The notes: generated by a model from the sequence alone, not told the origin. Positions 1 to 7,312 are shown, numbered from the stretch's first letter. The stretch is 64,000 nucleotides of DNA from Pseudomonas sp. ML2-2023-3 (GCF_037055275.1 NZ_CP146343.1:4772001-4836000), one strand, 5' to 3'. Translations and numbers: made by a program.

Positions 1-275
1 CCGGCATCGGTGAGCCTTCGGCGCAAACTCAAACCCAGGCCCAGACTGCCATAGGCGTCAAACAGGCAGCGCACTCGCACCTCGCGCCAGGCGGCGTGTT
101 CCAGCGCCTGCACGATGGCTTCGGCGCAGCCACCCGCCTCAACTAGATACAACTCCAGATCAATCTGCTCTTGTGCCTGCTCGATGGCTGCCAGTATCCG
201 GGGGAAAAACCGGGAACCATCGATCAGCAACTCGAACTGGTTGTCGCTGCGCCAGCCAAACACCGCGCCGGCCAT
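1..275 (-). CDS. Phospholipase D / cardiolipin synthase-like protein, N-terminal part only
   Basis: The window edge cuts this gene, so only the first 91 codons are visible and no HKD catalytic motif can be checked. The visible N-terminus (an FELLIDGSRFFP segment followed by a helix and QIDLELYLVEAG) is the typical opening of the first PLD domain of ClsB-type cardiolipin synthases, which make or exchange phosphatidyl groups at the inner membrane. The ATG at 275 lies one base after the TAA stop of the upstream yceI-like gene, so the two are probably co-transcribed and translationally coupled. No clear Shine-Dalgarno (SD) sequence is visible, which fits coupling. The family call is from recognition, and the exact enzyme cannot be decided from this fragment. 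Confidence 0.7.
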   Translation of the reverse strand, partial: MAGAVFGWRSDNQFELLIDGSRFFPRILAAIEQAQEQIDLELYLVEAGGCAEAIVQALEHAAWREVRVRCLFDAYGSLGLGLSLRRRLTDA

Positions 276-276
276 C

Positions 277-867
277 TTAGCGAGCCGTGAAAATCAGTAC
301 CGCACCCACCGGCACTGAAAAACTGATGGCTGACAATCCAGCCAATTTGCGCAAGGTTTCGAGCTCCGGCTGCAGGCCAAAATCTTCGGCTTGCAGCATC
401 AGCGGCTCCAGGGTTACGACCTGAAAGCGCCGTTCATCAAGGCGGGTGGCCAACAGTTCGGCCTCATAGGTGTGTTGTTTGCCGCGCAGGCTCACCGTGA
501 CAGGCAAGTGCAGTTCCAGTTGCGCACCGGGGGCAAGATCATTGATCGGTTGCAAGTCAATCTGCGCCGTAATCTGTGCTTCCGGGAAATGCTTGAAATC
601 GAACAGCACGTCGCGCATGCGCTCATCACGCAGCGGTACGGCACTGTTGACCGAATCCATTTCTATACGCAATTGCGCCAGGCCTTTACGGTCGACCTTG
701 CCGTGCAGGACCAAAAAGCGATGCACGTTCGCGATATTGGCATTTTGCGTGGAGACAAACGAAAGCCGTGATGACTCACCGTCCAGATACCAGTTGGCCT
801 GGGCAGAAAGGCTCACGCCAAGGGTCAACAACAAGGCGCAGGCAGAAGAAAACAACACTTTAAGCAT
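277..867 (-). CDS. YceI family periplasmic protein
   Basis: This 196-residue protein begins with a classical signal peptide (about residues 1-24, ending SAQA), followed by the opening WYLDGESSRLSFVSTQN typical of YceI-like proteins. The YceI fold is a lipocalin-like beta barrel that binds polyisoprenoid or other amphipathic ligands in the periplasm. The physiological role of most members is unknown. Length is normal for the family. It precedes the PLD-like gene by one base, suggesting a two-gene membrane-lipid-related transcript. Family membership is fairly secure; the ligand is not known. Confidence 0.85.
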   Translation of the reverse strand: MLKVLFSSACALLLTLGVSLSAQANWYLDGESSRLSFVSTQNANIANVHRFLVLHGKVDRKGLAQLRIEMDSVNSAVPLRDERMRDVLFDFKHFPEAQITAQIDLQPINDLAPGAQLELHLPVTVSLRGKQHTYEAELLATRLDERRFQVVTLEPLMLQAEDFGLQPELETLRKLAGLSAISFSVPVGAVLIFTAR

Positions 868-933
868 AAAAACTCATCGACAAATAAACGTGGGCGAACA
901 TTAACCCTGGCGAGCGGTTTTGGCTGGACTTTT

Positions 934-946
934 TAACACAGTGTTA
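934..946. promoter_or_regulatory. 13-bp palindrome in the yceI/olsB divergent region
   Basis: TAACAC-A-GTGTTA is a perfect inverted repeat with a one-base centre. It lies between the divergent yceI-like gene and olsB. It looks like a regulator half-site pair, but no regulator can be assigned from sequence. Confidence 0.3.
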
Positions 947-982
947 GGACGCCGTCAGACACCGACAGTTCCTCCGGGGCTC

Positions 983-1011
983 CTGTCATACAAGCATCAT
1001 CCAAACGTCAC
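983..1011 (+). promoter_or_regulatory. Candidate Pho box array upstream of olsB
   Basis: Three 7-base units are phased every 11 bases: CTGTCAT (983-989), GCATCAT (994-1000) and ACGTCAC (1005-1011). The PhoB consensus is direct repeats of CTGTCAT separated by 4 bases. The first unit is perfect and the others are partial. Ornithine-lipid synthesis by olsBA is known in Pseudomonas to be induced by phosphate limitation, so the site fits its location about 95-120 bases before the olsB start. Confidence 0.55.
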
Positions 1012-1105
1012 AGGGGTGACATTGCACCTGCCTAGCCTGAAGTTGCACACCTCAGTCGATTGGCAGAAACCCAAGGCGGGCCCGGTGCCTGCACGGAGAT
1101 TCGCA

Positions 1106-1861
1106 ATGTCCCAGATCGTCCGTATCCGCGACACCGCTCCAGAACGCCGTCTGCAGGCAGAGCGCCTGATCGGGCCCGACGCTTTGCGCGAGGCCCAGAC
1201 CCTGCGTTTTCGTGTGTTCAGCGGCGAGTTGAAGGCCAGGCTCAAAGGCGCCGAACATGGACTGGACGAGGACGGTTACGACGCGCATTGCGAACATATC
1301 GGGGTCCGCGACCTCAATAGCGGCCAGTTGGTAGCCACCACTCGCCTGCTGGATCACAGTGCCGCCCGAAACATCGGCCACTTTTACAGCGAAGAAGAAT
1401 TCAACCTTCACGGCCTGGCCAATCTGCAAGGGCCCATACTTGAAATTGGAAGAACCTGTGTCGACCCTGCCTACCGCAACGGCGGCACCATCGCCGTACT
1501 CTGGGGCGAGCTGGCAGAAGTCCTCAACCACGGCAATTACCGATACCTGATGGGCTGCGCCAGCATCCCCATGCAGGACGGCGGCATCCAGGCTCAGGCA
1601 ATCATGCAGCGCCTGCGCGAACGCTACCTGTGCACGGAACATTTGCGCGCCGAACCGAAAAAGCCGTTACCGGCCCAGGAAATACCCGCCAACGTCATCG
1701 CCGAAATGCCGCCATTGCTCAAGGCCTACATGCGCCTGGGCGCCAAGATTTGCGGTGAACCTTGCTGGGATGAAGACTTCCAGGTGGCAGACGTGTTTAT
1801 TTTGCTCAAGCGCGATGAGCTATGCCCGCGTTATGCGCGACACTTCAAGGCGGCCATGTAA
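1106..1861 (+). CDS. olsB: L-ornithine N(alpha)-acyltransferase OlsB
   Basis: OlsB is an acyl-ACP-dependent GNAT-fold acyltransferase that attaches a 3-hydroxy fatty acid to ornithine, the first step of ornithine-lipid synthesis at the inner membrane. The conserved core [17 protein letters not shown] lies at about residues 111-127, and the C-terminal [13 protein letters not shown] segment is typical of Pseudomonas OlsB. I chose the ATG at 1106 (251 residues, preceded by GGAG) over the in-frame codon at 920, because family members begin MSQ/MTQ-I. The stop codon overlaps the olsA start by one base. Ornithine lipids replace phospholipids when phosphate is scarce, which fits the Pho-like array upstream. 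Confidence 0.93.
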   Translation: MSQIVRIRDTAPERRLQAERLIGPDALREAQTLRFRVFSGELKARLKGAEHGLDEDGYDAHCEHIGVRDLNSGQLVATTRLLDHSAARNIGHFYSEEEFNLHGLANLQGPILEIGRTCVDPAYRNGGTIAVLWGELAEVLNHGNYRYLMGCASIPMQDGGIQAQAIMQRLRERYLCTEHLRAEPKKPLPAQEIPANVIAEMPPLLKAYMRLGAKICGEPCWDEDFQVADVFILLKRDELCPRYARHFKAAM

Positions 1862-2640
1862 TGAGCCGTTTGCGCCGATATGGCCGAGTGGCGCGTGTGC
1901 TGGCCGTTGTCAGCCTGGGGCTGGGCATGGCCAGTGCGTTCGCCGTGCTTGAGCGCTTGAATCTGAGCAGCACGATGGACCGTCGCCAGCGCTGGTCGCA
2001 ATTTTTCATGTCTCGCCTGAGCAACGCCCTGCCCTTTCGCATCACCGTCGTCGGCCAGTTACCGGCAACGCCCATGCTGTGGGTCAGCAACCACGTGTCA
2101 TGGACCGACATTGCGCTGCTGGGGCAACTCACCCCGCTTTCGTTTTTGTCCAAATCAGAAGTCCGCGGCTGGCCCGTTGCCGGTTGGCTGGCGGCCAAGG
2201 CCGGGAGCCTGTTTATTCGCCGGGGCGCAGGAGACAGCCAACTGATTCGCGAGCAAATGAGCCAGCACTTGAAGCACCCGCTTTCTCTGCTGATGTTTCC
2301 CGAGGGCACCACCACTGACGGGCGTTCGATACGTACCTTTCATGGTCGGTTGTTATCGGCGGCGATAGACAGCCAAGTGCCCCTGCAGCCGGTGGCCATA
2401 CGCTATTTACGCAATGGCGAGATTGATGGGATAGCACCGTTTATTGGCGACGATGACTTGCTGTCACATTTACTGCGCCTGTTTAGCCATGAACAGGCCG
2501 AGGTCGAGATCCATCTGCTAGAGCCCATCGCCAGCCAGGCGCAGGAGCGCGCCGTGCTGGCGTTCAGGGCGCAGGAGGCGATACGGCGGGTGGTGACAGC
2601 GCCGGTGACGCAAACAGCTCCTCTGGGGGCGACGATCTGA
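1861..2640 (+). CDS. olsA: Lyso-ornithine lipid O-acyltransferase OlsA (PlsC family)
   Basis: This 259-residue membrane-associated acyltransferase adds the second acyl chain to lyso-ornithine lipid. It carries the PlsC/LPLAT motifs: NHVSWTD with His78 and Asp83 (HX4D) and FPEG at about 146-149. A hydrophobic segment at residues 11-30 probably anchors it to the inner membrane. The ATG at 1861 overlaps the olsB stop (TAATG), so translation is coupled and the order matches the known olsBA operon. An in-frame codon at 1822 lies inside olsB and is unlikely to be used. Without the olsB neighbour it could be read as a generic 1-acylglycerol-3-phosphate acyltransferase. Confidence 0.9.
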   Translation: MSRLRRYGRVARVLAVVSLGLGMASAFAVLERLNLSSTMDRRQRWSQFFMSRLSNALPFRITVVGQLPATPMLWVSNHVSWTDIALLGQLTPLSFLSKSEVRGWPVAGWLAAKAGSLFIRRGAGDSQLIREQMSQHLKHPLSLLMFPEGTTTDGRSIRTFHGRLLSAAIDSQVPLQPVAIRYLRNGEIDGIAPFIGDDDLLSHLLRLFSHEQAEVEIHLLEPIASQAQERAVLAFRAQEAIRRVVTAPVTQTAPLGATI

Positions 2641-2767
2641 ACTGCCCTGTGTAACTGGAATAAAGGTTCCGCCCTCATTCCGGCACTGTTATGGGCATTC
2701 GTGGCGTTCAGGTAATCGAGTGGCTACAAATGCGTCGCAGACGTCACAAAACCTTGCGCAAAACTCC

Positions 2768-2929
2768 GTAGTCGCTGACGAGGAACGAAGGCTGCGTTCG
2801 GTTTGGTGCGCCACTGCGACGCGGCAGTCGTAAAGCCGGACACAGCGATCGTTCAGGTAAATCCCGGACTCAGGTTTTACGGTCGCTTCGCAACCGGACG
2901 CAGCCTCGCACGGCTCGTCAGCGACTACA
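2768..2929. repeat. REP doublet, GTAGTCGCTG family
   Basis: The left arm GTAGTCGCTGACGAGGAACG starts at 2768, and its inverted counterpart ending GTCAGCGACTAC lies at 2899-2928, about 100 bases apart. The same arms recur at 52859-53005, and relatives occur at 3958-3980 and 59237-59322. This is the paired, head-to-head arrangement of Pseudomonas REP (REPIN-type) elements. Confidence 0.85.
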
Positions 2930-2989
2930 GATTGAGCCGCGCAGACTTACACCAAACAGGCCGGCCGGTCGGCCGCTTCGGGGCGCAGT

Positions 2990-3280
2990 GCTTTTGATCT
3001 GCCCGCCCCTTCGGGAGGCCGAGAGGAGGTTCTGCGCAGTGGGCATCCCGGCATGGATGCCGGGAGAGCCGTGTTGGGCCAGGGATGGCCCGTCACGGCG
3101 GGCCCACGGAGCGGGACCGGAACGAGGGAACCTGAGCGAAGCGAAGGCCGTACGCTGGGGCGAGGACTTTTTGGTTCCTTTTTGGTCCTTCAAAAAGGGA
3201 CTCGCTGTAAGAGCGAAACCAATATTCCAGTTAAACGCTGATGCCGGATATGTACTCAATACATCAGTAATAAAAACGGT
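2990..3280 (+). repeat. Hairpin-rich dispersed-repeat-like element, function unknown
   Basis: The segment contains a perfect inverted repeat (CCCGGCAT/ATGCCGGG, 3047-3064), a two-tier hairpin (GCCGTG..CACGGC outside GGGCCA..TGGCCC, 3068-3099), an 8-bp stem with T-rich and A-rich arms (CCTTTTTG/CAAAAAGG, 3177-3198) and TCGCT/AGCGA at 3202-3216. From memory it resembles a repeat found in many copies in fluorescent pseudomonads, where its translations are annotated as assorted hypothetical proteins. Only one copy is present in this window. Boundaries are approximate. It begins just after a REP doublet and ends at the stop of the small gene at 3282-3551. Confidence 0.6.
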
Positions 3281-3281
3281 A

Positions 3282-3551
3282 TCAAACAGGCCGCAAGCGC
3301 CAGCCCAAGACATCAAGCATGTCACAACCGTCGCGCAGCAATTGCGCCGAAACCGTGGCCAGGTGTTTGAGGTCGACAGAATCGGCCTGCTGCACTTCGC
3401 GGGCGAAGAACATTTCCATCAACTGGGTGACGGCCAGAACGCGGGCGACGGCGTTGGCGTGAAGTACGTCCAGGGGAGCGTTGCGGTCGATCAATAAGGC
3501 GGGGATGGTGCAGTCGATAGCGGTGAGGGGGATAAACTGGGAATGAGTCAT
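3282..3551 (-). CDS. Small Pseudomonas protein of unknown function (89 aa)
   Basis: This short, mostly helical 89-residue protein has no signal peptide or membrane segment. Its pattern is an alternating Ala/Leu helix (about residues 27-48), then a hinge, then LATVSAQLLRDGCDMLDVLGW near the C-terminus. I recognise the general look of small Pseudomonas-specific proteins of the DUF3077 kind, but cannot assign it to that family with confidence. The ATG at 3551 is chosen because AGAGG lies seven bases upstream (3559-3563). The gene stands alone, has a structured leader (about 3567-3690) and ends against a repeat element. That combination suggests a small accessory gene. Confidence 0.6.
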   Translation of the reverse strand: MTHSQFIPLTAIDCTIPALLIDRNAPLDVLHANAVARVLAVTQLMEMFFAREVQQADSVDLKHLATVSAQLLRDGCDMLDVLGWRLRPV

Positions 3552-3975
3552 AAGTAAACCTCTGATGCTATATGTAATAGCCATCCGTTTTCGTCGCCAA
3601 ACAAAAACAGGTGGCCGCTGTACGCGGGTTGGCGAACCGGTCATCCCCAAAACCCGGCAGACCCGAAGGTCTCCCACGTACAGCCGCCATAAAACACAGC
3701 GCGCAAAATACACGCTCCGCCATATATAGCAATTGCACATATTTTTGAAAATGTTCCAAGTCGCCAAACCCGGTCGCCTTATCGGCGAGCACCGACTATA
3801 GGCCGCGCACCAAGCCCCAGCAATTGCCAACCCTGTGCGAAAAATCCCGAAAAAACGTGAGCGTTAAGCAACGCGGGCAATCCCATGGCCAAGGGAAATC
3901 GAGTCCACATCAATGCACGTGTCAACATAGGGTTTTTGCTGCTGCTTCGCAGCAGATCGCAGCCTTCGGCAGCGA
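3552..3975. other. 424-bp gap between the small unknown gene and acpH
   Basis: It holds the structured leader (3567-3690) of the small gene and, at its right end, a REP half (3958-3980). Bases 3691-3930 are AT-richer, probably carry the promoter of the small gene on the minus strand, and contain no gene I can support. Confidence 0.6.
3567..3690 (-). promoter_or_regulatory. Candidate multibranched structured RNA leader
   Basis: An outer stem pairs 3612-3624 with 3677-3689 (GCTGTACG/CGTACAGC extended by four more pairs after one mismatch). Inside it, on the minus strand, are AGACC-UUCG-GGUCU (3659-3672), a GGTT/AACC hairpin (3627-3638) and CCGG repeats that could pair alternatively. A further small hairpin GCTAT/ATAGC (3567-3581) lies four bases upstream of the SD of the 3282-3551 gene. 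Closed stems with a UUCG tetraloop point to a conserved RNA, plausibly a cis-regulator of translation. I do not recognise a named Rfam family. Confidence 0.5.
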
Positions 3976-3980
3976 CTACA
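3958..3980. repeat. Single REP arm, GTAGTCGCTG family
   Basis: CGCAGCCTTCGGCAGCGACTACA matches the right arm of the REP doublet at 59237-59322. Just left of it, CTGCTG..CAGCAG forms a small hairpin. The acpH stop codon (3976-3978) lies inside this arm. Confidence 0.75.
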
Positions 3981-4563
3981 GAGATCCCTGCCGGTAGCAG
4001 CCCGCTGCAAACCCCTGCAACTGCGGATAAAACAACCGGAAATCCTCACTCAACGGCTCATACAACGCCTTTAAATCCTGCATCGCCCCCGCCAGTTCTT
4101 CGGGTCGCGACAAACGCCGCGCAATCCCGTTGAACACCTGCTCCAGCACGTCAAAATCCCGGTACGAACCCAACCAGTCATGGGCCGCCATGTGCGGTGC
4201 AATACTGGCCAGCCTGCGCGGCAACTGCTGCTCAGCCACCAGCACGCGATAAAAATCCGAGGTAAAACGCTCCAGCGGCCCCTCGGCATACTGCCCCCAG
4301 TCCCGGGCCAGGCAGTGGTCGAAAAACACATCCAGCACGATGCCGGCATAGCGCCTGCGAGTGCGGGTAAAACGCGTCAACGACTGATCAACCAACGGGT
4401 GATTGTCCGTGAAGACATCAATGCTGCGATGCAGTTGAATCCCGTGTTCAATCTCGGGGCTGTACTGACCGTGCAGCCGACCTTTGACGAAATCGCCATA
4501 AAGACTGCCGAGTAATTCTTCAGGGCGCTGGCCGCCCAGGTGCAGATGTGCGAGATAATTCAT
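3976..4563 (-). CDS. acpH: Acyl carrier protein phosphodiesterase AcpH
   Basis: AcpH hydrolyses the phosphodiester link between acyl carrier protein and its 4'-phosphopantetheine arm, returning holo-ACP to apo-ACP in the cytoplasm. The protein is 195 residues and starts MNYLAHLHL, the family's standard N-terminus. It carries GDFVKGRL and a histidine/aspartate-rich HD-like core (FTDNHPLVDQSL, VFFDHCLARDW). Length is normal. Its TAG stop is formed by REP sequence, so the extreme C-terminus (CYRQGSL) probably reflects repeat insertion or drift. It is divergent from the arsR operon, and both promoters share a 155-bp region with palindromic operators. Confidence 0.9.
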   Translation of the reverse strand: MNYLAHLHLGGQRPEELLGSLYGDFVKGRLHGQYSPEIEHGIQLHRSIDVFTDNHPLVDQSLTRFTRTRRRYAGIVLDVFFDHCLARDWGQYAEGPLERFTSDFYRVLVAEQQLPRRLASIAPHMAAHDWLGSYRDFDVLEQVFNGIARRLSRPEELAGAMQDLKALYEPLSEDFRLFYPQLQGFAAGCYRQGSL

Positions 4564-4590
4564 GGCGCGCAGTTTAGCACTGCCACACCA

Positions 4591-4695
4591 ATATCGTTAT
4601 AACCCGATATACCGATTTGAACCGACCTAAGATCAAATCCATATTTGTATATCGCGATATAACGATTTAAAGTTCGCCTCATCGCGATATAACGT
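4591..4695. promoter_or_regulatory. Palindromic operator array, probable ArsR binding sites
   Basis: Three related AT-rich palindromes lie in the acpH/arsR divergent promoter region: ATATCG..CGATAT (4591-4610), the perfect 14-mer TATATCGCGATATA (4648-4661) and ATCGCGAT (4681-4688). The 11-mer GCGATATAACG is repeated exactly 30 bases apart (4655-4665 and 4685-4695). The adjacent arsR-type gene is the obvious regulator; autoregulation is inferred. Confidence 0.65.
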
Positions 4696-4718
4696 TGTAC
4701 CCATTGAGCACTGCCACC

Positions 4719-5021
4719 ATGCCGATCGACCTCGACGAAATAATAAAAGCCCTGGCACACCCAGTACGCCGAGAAATTCTCAACGCACTCAAAAACCCTG
4801 ATGCTTCGTTCCCTGACCAAATCCACTCCACCGAACACGGTGTGTGCGCCGGGCAGTTTGATCAACTCTGCGGCCTGTCGCAGTCGACGGTCTCTGCCCA
4901 CCTGGCAACGCTGCAACGAGCGGGCCTGATTACCAGTCAGAAGCACGGCCAGTGGCACTTCTTCAAACGTAATGAGGAAACCATCAAGGTCTTCCTCGAA
5001 AAAATCAGCCAAGAGCTTTAA
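4719..5021 (+). CDS. ArsR-family winged-helix regulator
   Basis: This 100-residue DNA-binding protein has the ArsR-family winged helix: LAHPVRREIL in helix 1-2, recognition helix LCGLSQSTVSAHLATLQRAGL (about 50-70) and wing residues SQKHGQWHFFKRN. The metal motif ELCVCDL of true ArsR proteins is absent. Two cysteines (43 and 51) flank the helix before recognition and could act in redox or electrophile sensing. I chose the ATG at 4719 rather than the in-frame ATG at 4695, since homologues begin MPIDLDEI and 4695 lies at the edge of the operators. It heads an operon with an MFS exporter and an old-yellow-enzyme reductase, spaced 11 and 20 bases. Confidence 0.9.
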   Translation: MPIDLDEIIKALAHPVRREILNALKNPDASFPDQIHSTEHGVCAGQFDQLCGLSQSTVSAHLATLQRAGLITSQKHGQWHFFKRNEETIKVFLEKISQEL

Positions 5022-5032
5022 CAAGGACTTCC

Positions 5033-6199
5033 ATGCCACTCTCGCTACTCATTCTGGCGCTCAGCGCTTTCGCCATCGGGACCACCGAGTTCGTGATCAT
5101 GGGCTTGCTGCCTGATGTAGCAGCCGATCTTGGCGTATCGATCCCGGGTGCGGGTTGGCTGGTGACCGGTTACGCGCTGGGCGTGGCCATCGGTGCTCCG
5201 TTCATGGCACTGGCCACGGCCAAGTTGCCGCGCAAAGCCGCTCTCGTCGCCTTGATGGTGATCTTTATCATCGGCAACCTGCTCTGTGCCCTGGCCAGTG
5301 ATTACAACGTGCTGATGTTTGCCCGTGTCGTTACAGCCTTGTGTCACGGTGCGTTCTTCGGCATCGGCTCGGTCGTGGCTGCAGGCCTGGTACCTGCCAA
5401 CAAGCGCGCTTCGGCGGTAGCACTGATGTTTACCGGCCTGACCCTGGCCAACGTGCTGGGCGTTCCCTTGGGCACCGCTCTGGGGCAGGCCGCAGGATGG
5501 CGTTCAACGTTTTTTGCAGTCACCGTGATTGGTGTCGTGGCGCTGATCGGCCTGATCCGCTTTCTGCCCGCCAAGCGTGACGAAGAAAAGCTCGACATGC
5601 GTGCCGAACTGGCCGCACTCAAAGGCGCCGGGATCTGGCTTTCCCTGAGCATGACTGCGCTGTTTTCCGCGTCCATGTTCACCCTGTTCACTTACGTAGC
5701 GCCCCTGCTCGGTGATGTCACCGGCGTATCGCCAAGCGGCGTGACCTGGACCTTGCTGCTGATCGGCCTTGGCCTGACGGTAGGCAACATCATCGGGGGC
5801 AAGCTGGCGGACAAGCGCCTGGCCGCTACATTGATCGGTGTTTTTATCGCGATGGCCGTGATGTCGACCGTACTGACCTGGACCAGCGTCGCCGTGATCC
5901 CGACCGAAATAACCCTGTTCCTGTGGGCCGCCGCTTCGTTTGCCGCCGTACCGGCGCTGCAAATCAACGTCGTGACCTTCGGCAAGGCCGCACCCAACCT
6001 GGTTTCAACCTTGAACATCGGCGCTTTCAACGTCGGTAATGCGCTGGGCGCCTGGGTCGGCGGCAGTGTCATCGCCCACGGTTTCGGCCTGACCAGCGTT
6101 CCCCTGGCTGCTGCAGCGCTGGCGATTCTGGCACTGCTGGTCACCCTGATTACTTTTCGCCAGAACGGTAATGCCGAGCTGGCAACTGCCACACATTGA
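5033..6199 (+). CDS. MFS drug/sugar efflux transporter (DHA1, AraJ/Cmx-like)
   Basis: This 388-residue inner-membrane protein has about twelve hydrophobic segments. The first begins LLILALSAFAIGTTEFVIMGLLP, the opening of AraJ/YdhP/Cmx-type proton-driven exporters. The central hydrophilic loop falls at about residues 180-198. The SD AAGGAC precedes the ATG by six bases. It lies between the ArsR-type regulator and the XenB-like reductase, so it probably exports the compound or class of compound that induces the operon. The substrate cannot be deduced. Confidence 0.88.
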   Translation: MPLSLLILALSAFAIGTTEFVIMGLLPDVAADLGVSIPGAGWLVTGYALGVAIGAPFMALATAKLPRKAALVALMVIFIIGNLLCALASDYNVLMFARVVTALCHGAFFGIGSVVAAGLVPANKRASAVALMFTGLTLANVLGVPLGTALGQAAGWRSTFFAVTVIGVVALIGLIRFLPAKRDEEKLDMRAELAALKGAGIWLSLSMTALFSASMFTLFTYVAPLLGDVTGVSPSGVTWTLLLIGLGLTVGNIIGGKLADKRLAATLIGVFIAMAVMSTVLTWTSVAVIPTEITLFLWAAASFAAVPALQINVVTFGKAAPNLVSTLNIGAFNVGNALGAWVGGSVIAHGFGLTSVPLAAAALAILALLVTLITFRQNGNAELATATH

Positions 6200-6219
6200 T
6201 CCCTGAGAGGGCTGCATAA

Positions 6220-7269
6220 ATGACCACGATTTTTGATCCGATCAAGCTGGGTGATCTTGAACTGCCCAACCGCATCATCATGGCTCCGCTAACCCGCTGC
6301 CGCGCCGATGAAGGTCGGGTTCCCAATGCGCTGATGGCTGAATACTACGTTCAGCGCGCCTCTGCGGGCTTGATTCTGAGCGAAGCAACTTCGGTGACGC
6401 CGATGGGCGTCGGCTACCCCGACACCCCAGGAATCTGGTCCAACGACCAGGTCCGCGGCTGGACCAACATCACCAAGGCAGTACACGCTGCCGGTGGCCG
6501 GATCGCTCTGCAGTTGTGGCATGTCGGGCGCATCTCGCACCCGATGTACCTGAACGGCGAAGCGCCAGTCGCCCCAAGCGCCATTGCCGCCAAAGGCCAT
6601 GTCAGCCTGGTTCGCCCCAAGGTTGAATACCCGACACCTCGCGCACTGGAAACGGCCGAGATCGCCGATGTTGTAGAGGCCTACCGCACAGGCGCAGAAA
6701 ACGCCAAGGCTGCCGGCTTTGATGGTGTAGAGATTCATGGCGCGAATGGCTACCTGCTCGATCAGTTCCTGCAAAGCAGCACCAACAAGCGCACCGACCA
6801 GTACGGTGGCAGCGTAGAGAATCGCGCTCGCCTGTTGCTTGAAGTCACCGACGCAGCCATCGAAGTCTGGGGTGCTGGCCGGGTTGGCGTGCATCTGTCG
6901 CCACGGGCCGACCTGCACGATATGGGTGACGACAACCTGGCTGAAACCTTTGGTTATGTAGCCCGCGAACTGGGCAAACGTGGCATTGCGTATATCTGCG
7001 CCCGTGAGCACGAAGCAGCAGACAGCCTCGGCCCACAACTCAAGCAAGCCTTTGGTGGCCCATACATCGCCAACGAAAGCTTCACCAAGGACAGCGCCAA
7101 TGCATGGCTCGCTGCGGGCAAGGCAGATGCCGTAGCCTTCGGCGTACCTTTTATCGCCAACCCGGACTTGCCTGCACGCCTGAAGGCCGATGCGCCACTC
7201 AATGAAGCACACCCTGAAACCTTTTATGTGAAAGGTCCTGTGGGCTATATCGACTATCCAGCGCTGTAA
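6220..7269 (+). CDS. xenB: Old-yellow-enzyme alkene/xenobiotic reductase (XenB/NemA type)
   Basis: This 349-residue FMN-dependent NAD(P)H:2-enoate oxidoreductase reduces activated alkenes, nitroesters and nitroaromatics in the cytoplasm. Visible family features are the N-terminal LPNRIIMAPLTRCRA FMN-binding strand, the QLWHVGR segment, the substrate-binding pair in EIHGANGYLLDQFLQ (His and Asn) and a C-terminal FMN-phosphate region (KADAVAFGVPFIANPDL). Overall similarity to Pseudomonas XenB is very strong from memory. It is the last gene of the arsR-MFS operon and is followed by a strong terminator at 7313-7355. Confidence 0.93.
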   Translation: MTTIFDPIKLGDLELPNRIIMAPLTRCRADEGRVPNALMAEYYVQRASAGLILSEATSVTPMGVGYPDTPGIWSNDQVRGWTNITKAVHAAGGRIALQLWHVGRISHPMYLNGEAPVAPSAIAAKGHVSLVRPKVEYPTPRALETAEIADVVEAYRTGAENAKAAGFDGVEIHGANGYLLDQFLQSSTNKRTDQYGGSVENRARLLLEVTDAAIEVWGAGRVGVHLSPRADLHDMGDDNLAETFGYVARELGKRGIAYICAREHEAADSLGPQLKQAFGGPYIANESFTKDSANAWLAAGKADAVAFGVPFIANPDLPARLKADAPLNEAHPETFYVKGPVGYIDYPAL

Positions 7270-7312
7270 GTACTGAACCGTCGGCCTGCAGAAACAGGCT
7301 GGCTGGCACCAC

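Larger units (their letters stand above)
2641..3281. other. Repeat-rich 641-bp intergenic region
   Basis: No convincing gene is present. Bases 2641-2767 show nothing clear. Bases 2768-2929 are a REP doublet and about 2990-3280 hold a hairpin-rich element; both are listed separately. Open frames exist here on both strands (for example 3053-3241 plus and 2918-3325 minus), but they follow the palindromes rather than any protein family I know. Confidence 0.7.

Noticed and set aside
2918-3325. Possible protein of 135 codons on the minus strand over the repeat element
   Set aside because: It follows palindromic repeat sequence and has no recognisable domain; the opposite strand is also open (3053-3241).
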